The translations under genes and the position numbers were made by a program. The notes under the pieces were generated by a model. That model was not told where the DNA came from. It did no database searches and saw only the letters and a list, made by a program, of their open reading frames with translations. Shown in pieces: positions 58,550-64,000 of a stretch of 64,000 nt of DNA. Location of the stretch: the NCBI GenBank assembly GCA_949316235.1, contig OX438758.1, positions 13,301,731-13,365,730 on the forward strand. The letters are read 5' to 3'. How positions within the stretch are numbered: the stretch's first letter is position 1; each line of letters opens with the position of its first letter. This DNA comes from Oegoconia quadripuncta. Lineage: Eukaryota > Arthropoda > Insecta > Lepidoptera > Autostichidae.

Positions 58550-59640
58550 TTATGATGATGATATCCCCATAGTTTCATATTGTGCGGGACAATAAACTGT
58601 TTAGACACTAAAAATATATGCTTGCGGATTAGAATAGGATGAATCTCTTCCCGTTTAGACCTATAATAGTTTGGGAGCAGCGTCATTCGTATGATTCTAC
58701 CAAAAAAATTTGCATTCATCCACCCTGGGCATGAACCCAGCGTGTCGAATAAGGTAAATCCTCTCATGGAAAAAGAGGCTGGTGTGAGACGTATGTAAGA
58801 AATATCTACGATTTGCAGCGGAGTCGACGATAAAAAAAATCTGCTATACCTCATGTTTCTATATCAACATTGGGCTAACTGGATCGTTAACATATGTTAA
58901 TGTGTCCTGATAATGTACAGCCGTTCTCTCTGAGTCAATAATCGCCCTGTAGCGTTTAATAAAGAGATTCGAACGCTATTATAATAAAATATATCTTCCA
59001 GATCGTCTTGCCGCCATAAAATCCAGATTACACTAAGCTCCTCCTTCAGGCCTTTGATTTCCTTCAATGAAGATTATATTTAGACCTCGCAAGCCGTAGG
59101 TATACTTTACGGCTCTCCTGGCTTTAAGCGGACCTTGAAATTTGCACAAAGATGATTTTAACTATAATATTTCCTTAATTATATCCTGTCTGAAGGACTT
59201 GTTATACAAATTGACTTAAATTCGAATTATAGTGAAGGTCAGGATTGTATTATTTTAGGGATATAATCTGAATTGAAAGTCAACAATTAAGAAGTGTATG
59301 CAACGTAATAGGCTGTACTTACCGCATCACATAATACGTCATCCCTTCAAAATGTAATACATTCGATTTGGCAAACATCCGGATAACCGAATAAAATTGT
59401 TACCTACCTAAATAAAAGTACAAAACAAGTGATTGCAATGTCAAATAAAGCAATTTTTATTGCTTACGAAGTACTTTCAATATTGCGAAATGATAACATC
59501 TGGGAAGGGCGCCATTTTGGGAGATTGTAATGCTAAATAAATAATTTATGATTTTTAGTGTTTGGGTTCGATATATTGCTTTCTTTTTTTGTTAAGAAAG
59601 GAGTTACCTTTCAATACTAAAGGAGTCCACTTCGATTTGT
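58550..59640. other. intronic, no element recognised
   Basis: A minus-strand frame at 58480-58854 overlaps the SINE and matches nothing known. Confidence 0.4.
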
Positions 59641-59644
59641 AAAT

Positions 59645-60308
59645 AATCTAACTAGTATTACAAATGCGAAGGTTTGGATGTGTTTGTTGCACAATCACGG
59701 CGAAACGGATGAACGGATTTGGATGAAATTTGGAAAATAAGTAGAAGATAGCCTGGATGAAGACAGACTTTTCAACCTGATAAAGTGAGTAGTTCCCGCG
59801 CGATAAACAAATTATACATATCCACGATAAAGCTATACCACGCAGGCAAAGCCGCGGGCGGAAAGCAACTAATATGAAATGCAAAAGTTTCGTTATTTTA
59901 TAAATCAACGGATTTGGCTGAAATTTAATAAATAGGTAGATTATACCCAGGATTAGACATAGGATATTTGTTATCCCGATAAAGTGAGTAGTTCTCACGG
60001 GATAAACAAATTAAACATATAAAGCTATTCCACGCAGGCAAAGCCACGGGCGGAAAGCTATATTAACTAATATTATAAATGCGAAAGTTTGGATGTTTGT
60101 TGGTTTATTTGTTTGTTTGTTTGTTTATTTGTTTGTTTGTTGCTCAATCCCGGCGAAACGGATGAACAGATTTGAATGAAATTTGATAAATAGGTAGAAC
60201 ATACCCTTGATTAAAACATGGGATATTTTTTATCCCGATAAAATGAGTAGTTCCGGCGGGATAAACAAATTTTGAGCGATAAAGTTATTCCACATTCCAA
60301 AAGCTAGT
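59645..60308 (+). mobile_element. three tandem Helitron-like copies (family J)
   Basis: The units start actagtattacaaatgcgaag (59652), taatatgaaatgcaaaagtt (59871) and actaatattataaatgcgaa (60065). The first two contain ttatcccg or similar plus gataaagtgagtagtt and end caggcaaagccgcgggcgga or its near-copy caggcaaagccacgggcgga; the third has gataaaatgagtagttccgg and ends aaagctagt. The shared end and CTAGT terminus fit short Helitrons inserted head to tail. Confidence 0.7.
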
Positions 60309-61043
60309 ACTCAATATAAATTAAAAACCCGCTTTTATATTTTTTAATTTCTCTCCATATTCTTTGATTTAGGCCACTGGTATTTTTAAACTTAAAGACG
60401 TAAAATTTACCGAAAACACTTTTATCCAGGTTACACTAAGTGAGAAGGATTTGGTCATTATCATATTTTTAGAGCGAAATTTGATTAATTTTTTCTTCAA
60501 AATCTACACATATTTCACTTCTATGACAGTGCGATGTCATTTTGCAATATTTTTTTAATTACTCAATATATACTTCCAGAATAGTTGACACGCAATATTT
60601 TTTGTGTTCATGTATTCCTGGGATAGAAATTAGGTCCATTGATTTGTATATAGCTTCGTCTACGACCACAAGGTCACATGACTTTAAGTAACTTCATCAG
60701 AAAACATCGATAGGGCTAAGTGCAGTTGCTGACATAATAAAATTCATCATAGTCATTAGCCCATTTGGTTAAAGGTCTCCCTTGCATGTCATCCTAGAAG
60801 TGAGTACTTAACTCAACTTAGAAATCGTGAGAAAATTTGTGGTTCGAAGATCGTAGTTACGATACTCTGTTAGTCGATACGTTGCATATATTGGAATCCA
60901 ATAAGAATCTAGTCGATAAATAATTCGACATTGTCCTTTATCCGTTTAGGTATCCAAAGTAGCGATTGTCTGGAGGATCTGACGTGCAGGTTTTTTGGGA
61001 AATTAGTCTTAAATATTGTTAAATTGGTTCTTTCAAGACTCAC

Positions 61044-61277
61044 CCCAACATGATGTCCATCTATAAACAGCTGCGGCACGAGGATCTGATCACTTCGCAT
61101 CCTATCTCTTATCTCGTCCTGGTATTCTGTGCTCATGAAGACGTCCCGTTCTTCATATTTGATCAGCAGGTTCCTCAGTATTTTCTTCACGAGCACGCAG
61201 CGTTGGTAAGTATTTCTAACGATGCCCATGGTCGTGGTGTACATAACGACTTTGCCAGCGTCTTTTTCTTTGTAGCT
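61044..61277 (-). CDS. GRXCR1-like exon: glutaredoxin-like core
   Basis: This internal exon has 78 open codons. The acceptor is ccacag before AGC TAC and the donor is GTGAGT after GTT GGG, so both ends are phase 0. The peptide begins SYKEKDAGKVVMYTTTMG. Residues 9-27 form the first strand and the loop that carries CPYC in catalytic glutaredoxins. Here the loop reads TMGIVRNTYQRC, so the usual first active-site cysteine is missing and one Cys follows, as in the GRXCR family. EERDVFM (42-48) and VPQLFIDGHHVG (67-78), with the cis-proline after Val, are family hallmarks. It probably acts as a binding or scaffold fold, not a classical thiol oxidoreductase. No disabling change is seen. Confidence 0.93.
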
Positions 61278-62440
61278 CTGTGGAAAGAACAAATACAATT
61301 GTTATTTCATTAGTTTCGCTGCAATGGGAAGGATAAACTTTCATTGTTTTTCTTCAGTTACAGCGACATCTATTGAGATGTAACATAACTATTACAAGTT
61401 TGAGCGCGGTTCGAAGTAGACCGTGAATTGAATGTCTAGTTCGCTGTACTAGTGCGTGAGAAATGTAATAGATGGCACTTTTCGAATAAAAATGTAGAAA
61501 TTTAATAAATTATGGTATAATTTTTTTGTTCTTCTAATATGGTTATTCTAGCTTCAGTGTTTGATTTTTATAAATGTCTCGAGTTATACATAGCTATTTC
61601 AAAAACCAAGTTGTTTTATTGCTCTTTATCGACACTTATATATAATTATTGCTTATAGATTTTGTGTAATAGTTTTTATAATGATGCTGTTGATTCTGTA
61701 TTATCCGAAAAAAAGAAATACACAAAAACACTTTTTTTTATGCACAAATCCCTTAATCCGACTCATCACGATTGAGCAAGAAACAAAGAAACATCCAAAC
61801 TTTTACATTTATAATATTAGTTACATTGATACTCAGCTCTACAAAAAAAATCAATTCAACTTTATACCTCTATAGAAATACTGAAATATGAATCAATTGA
61901 TATTTTATTTATTAAATCGGTTAGATAAGAGAGCGCTAAAGTAAAACATACATTCAAACCCTTAAACAGTAAAACCATTACTTAGCGTCACTGTATTCGG
62001 GTAAACACATTCGCAACCTAAAATTTTTTTTTAATTTAATGATTATAAGAAGACATGAGAAGAAACCCTGAAGTTACAAAATACAGCAACATATTTACAC
62101 GCTTCTCTGTAAATTTAACAACCACATTACAATAAGTCGTAAACTCTCAAAGCCAGTAGACGTTCGTATTCATAGTGTCCAAACATGTCGAAATACAGCA
62201 GGCTTTTCGCACACAATTTGGGACATCTTTTCAAAATATGTTGGAGTAACCTCTTACCACAGTATACTTAACTTGCAGTAAATTAACTCGATAACAATAC
62301 TTATAATTTATTGAAGTTTTTAATAATTCAAAAGGTATTACGTAGATAATCAATCACACATAAATAAACTTGCATATGTCTGTTGGTTAGGTATTTCTGC
62401 CATTCGTATTATTGGCATTACTACACTAAGTAGATTAGCT
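61278..62440. other. sequence upstream of the glutaredoxin exon
   Basis: Presumed intron. A partial family J end (complement of acatccaaacttttacatttataatatta) lies at 61755-61825. Nothing else is supported. Confidence 0.5.
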
Positions 62441-62499
62441 GATTACCAAGAACTCACTGCGTCCCTTGGCGCCGTCCGTGGTGTATTCTATATTCATTA

Positions 62500-62522
62500 G
62501 GGACTGAGCCTCACTCAGTCCC
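62500..62522. repeat. 9-bp hairpin followed by a T run
   Basis: gggactgag, cctca, ctcagtccc, then cttttttc. It looks like a bacterial terminator, but in this context it is more likely part of a repeat. Confidence 0.8.
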
Positions 62523-62560
62523 TTTTTTCTATTTAATTTTAATCTCAAACGAGGGTTAAG

Positions 62561-62613
62561 CTTTCCTCTGGCTACACTCCCATTTGTAAAGGGAGTGTAG
62601 CCAGAGGAAAGCA
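62561..62613. repeat. 22-bp perfect hairpin
   Basis: gctttcctctggctacactccc and its exact complement are separated by nine bases (atttgtaaa). Confidence 0.95.
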
Positions 62614-62700
62614 TTTTTCCTTCTTTAAACCCCTTTTTCTTCATCTTAAATAAATTTGGGGCCCAAGGCAGCATAAAATCTTTTCTCGGGACACGCTTAC

Positions 62701-62741
62701 TTTCAGTAGGCGACGTTCAGCTGTACCGCTGTTGATCCTGG
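62701..62741 (-). CDS. candidate small upstream exon of the GRXCR1-like gene
   Basis: On the minus strand a long C-rich pyrimidine tract ends ctcctgtag, followed by 41 nt and the donor GTAAGCG. One frame is open and reads RINSGTAERRLLK, ending in phase 0, which suits a join to the phase-0 exon at 61277. The splice sites are good, but the exon is very short and the peptide cannot be tied to the family from memory. Confidence 0.25.
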
Positions 62742-62875
62742 CTACAGGAGTTGCAGTGGGAGGGTGTGGAGGTGGTCATGATTAGGTAGATCGATTTCAC
62801 TTACAAATGGGTGTGGTACCCGTTGTTTTTCATTTGGAGTTAAAAATAGGAGGTCAACATTCAACTTTCTGGTCC

Positions 62876-63198
62876 CTTTCTTTTATACACAAAGGGTTTA
62901 TATTTCACATCAATCACACCTTATGTGAAGTGAAGATGAGACCTAAGGTGGAAGCGTACTGATCCGGAATCCCCACCTTATTTAACTGGCTATCTTTCCT
63001 CCGACATCCGGAACACAACAATACTAATAACATTGCTGTTTGCCGGCAGACTTAGATAAGATGGTAGCTAGCCAGGCGGACATTTAAAATGCCCTACCAC
63101 CAGCGAAACCGAGTACTAAACATGCACCCCGCTGGGGATCGAACCCGCAACCTCCGTTTGTAAACCTTATGTTGTTTGCATTAAGCCAAGGAGGCGGT
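62876..63198 (-). mobile_element. SINE-A copy
   Basis: Inverted, near full length, with a diverged 3' end (cacaaagggtttatatttca). Confidence 0.87.
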
Positions 63199-63454
63199 CC
63201 CTAATATAGAGGTTTATTTTAATAACCAGGTTGCTTTTTTTTTTTAATTTTTAAGAGCAAATCAAAAAGTTTATGAGATATGCTTCATATTTAAATATAT
63301 TTTCGCGCATTTTCCGTCATATTATAATTACATTGAGTTCTCATTCGATTGATGTACTTAATTTATAATGTTGTAAGCTGTCAAGGTTTAGTAGTTTTTT
63401 ATTGGTGGCGATGATTTTGGGGAGTGGCATAATCGTTTAGCTCTAGACTATAGA

Positions 63455-63637
63455 GCGCTAGCTTTCCGAGCGCGATTTCGTCCGCGTGAAAGATTTCATC
63501 AAAATCGGTTTAGCAAAAAAAATTTACCCATATGTTAACCTAGGTCCCAACCAAAATTCATCCAGCCGTTTAGGCGAGAAGAGGTAACAAACATACATAC
63601 ACACACAAATTTTCGCATTTATAATATTAGTTGGGAT
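63455..63637 (-). mobile_element. Helitron-like short element (family J), diverged
   Basis: gctagctttccgagcgcgat at the left and aaattttcgcatttataatattag at the right, inverted. Confidence 0.6.
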
Positions 63638-64000
63638 GTTACCTTCGGCTTTCGTATCCAATTTAACACAGATTAATATTACAAGGTCAAACCTTACTTG
63701 AATTACTATTTTTGATAAACTATATTGTCTATATACCGAATAGGTGTTGTGGCTGTGTCGTCCGCATCGCAGCATGTCGAAAATTTCACATCCCCAGTTG
63801 TCGGCGACATGCCAACCACAAATTACATCTCCGTGAAGTGTGATACAAACTTGCGTAATTTCCGATGTGTCTCATAATGCTTATAGGTGCTGTTGAAGTT
63901 ATACTACTGATTGTTCTATGGTTCTTGCTAAATAGACTAATAAGATAAGTCTTAAGTGCTAGCCTTAATGTCACCCAACGCCATATTTCAGAAAGACGCT

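Larger units (their letters stand above)
16729..61277 (-). other. GRXCR1-like gene, visible span
   Basis: Three exons on the minus strand join in phase 0 to give 158 residues: a glutaredoxin-like core, its C-terminal helix region and a CxxC-rich tail with a stop. Order, strand and phase agree with one gene, and the joined domain order matches insect CG12206/CG31559 and vertebrate GRXCR1. Vertebrate GRXCR1 works in sensory hair-cell stereocilia; a role in actin-rich structures here is only inference. The introns are 27634-61043 and 17458-27567. The 5' exons and promoter are not identified. The left end is set at a possible poly-A signal. Confidence 0.88.

Noticed and set aside
62500..62530. 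rho-independent terminator look-alike
   Set aside because: The window is eukaryotic, with no bacterial gene nearby, and the hairpin is probably a chance or repeat-derived feature.
62435..62674. 79-codon minus-strand frame across the hairpins
   Set aside because: It spans a 22-bp perfect hairpin and the candidate splice sites there favour other frames. No domain is visible.

Overview
The window is AT-rich, repeat-dense, intron-rich insect DNA that looks like a moth or butterfly (Lepidoptera). The inference rests on three tRNA-headed SINE families with poly-A, ATTT or GAT tails, RTE-, R1- and R4/Dong-type and CR1/Jockey-like LINE fragments, Helitron-like short elements ending in CTAGT, many TA-flanked MITEs, and a host gene whose exons match an insect family. 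There are no prokaryotic features.

One host gene is recognised with confidence. It is a minus-strand glutaredoxin domain-containing cysteine-rich protein (GRXCR1-like; the Drosophila relatives are CG12206 and CG31559). Three coding exons read in order with canonical splice sites and all in phase 0: 61277-61044 (glutaredoxin-like core), 27633-27568 (end of that fold) and 17457-17281 (four CxxC pairs and the stop codon). The introns are about 33.4 kb and 10.1 kb, and most of the other elements in the window lie inside them. The start of the gene lies upstream, probably beyond the right edge; two very small candidate upstream exons are noted near 62.4-62.8 kb. A further 93-nt phase-0 candidate exon at 41061-40969 lies in the large intron on the same strand and could be a cassette exon of this gene.

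Layout. 0-5 kb: a LINE 3' tail, a SINE carrying a nested Harbinger-like MITE, and an RTE fragment split by an R1-like LINE. 5-10 kb: two foldback elements, several SINEs and RTE debris. 10-13 kb: a GC-rich patch with a perfect CRE, then a block of related repeats and a MITE. 13-17 kb: mostly unique sequence with one weak candidate exon. 17.3-27.6 kb: gene 3' end and second intron, with a mariner-like MITE and a 5'-truncated R4/Dong-type retrotransposon lying between TAA microsatellites. 27.6-61 kb: first intron, packed with SINEs, LINE ends, MITEs, Helitron-like copies and nested insertions. 61-64 kb: glutaredoxin exon, hairpins and more repeats.

No defence system, virus, rRNA or stand-alone tRNA gene was seen; every tRNA-like segment is the head of a SINE. 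The most informative results are the gene reconstructed across very long introns, its possible cassette exon, and several nested insertions whose target duplications can be read directly.
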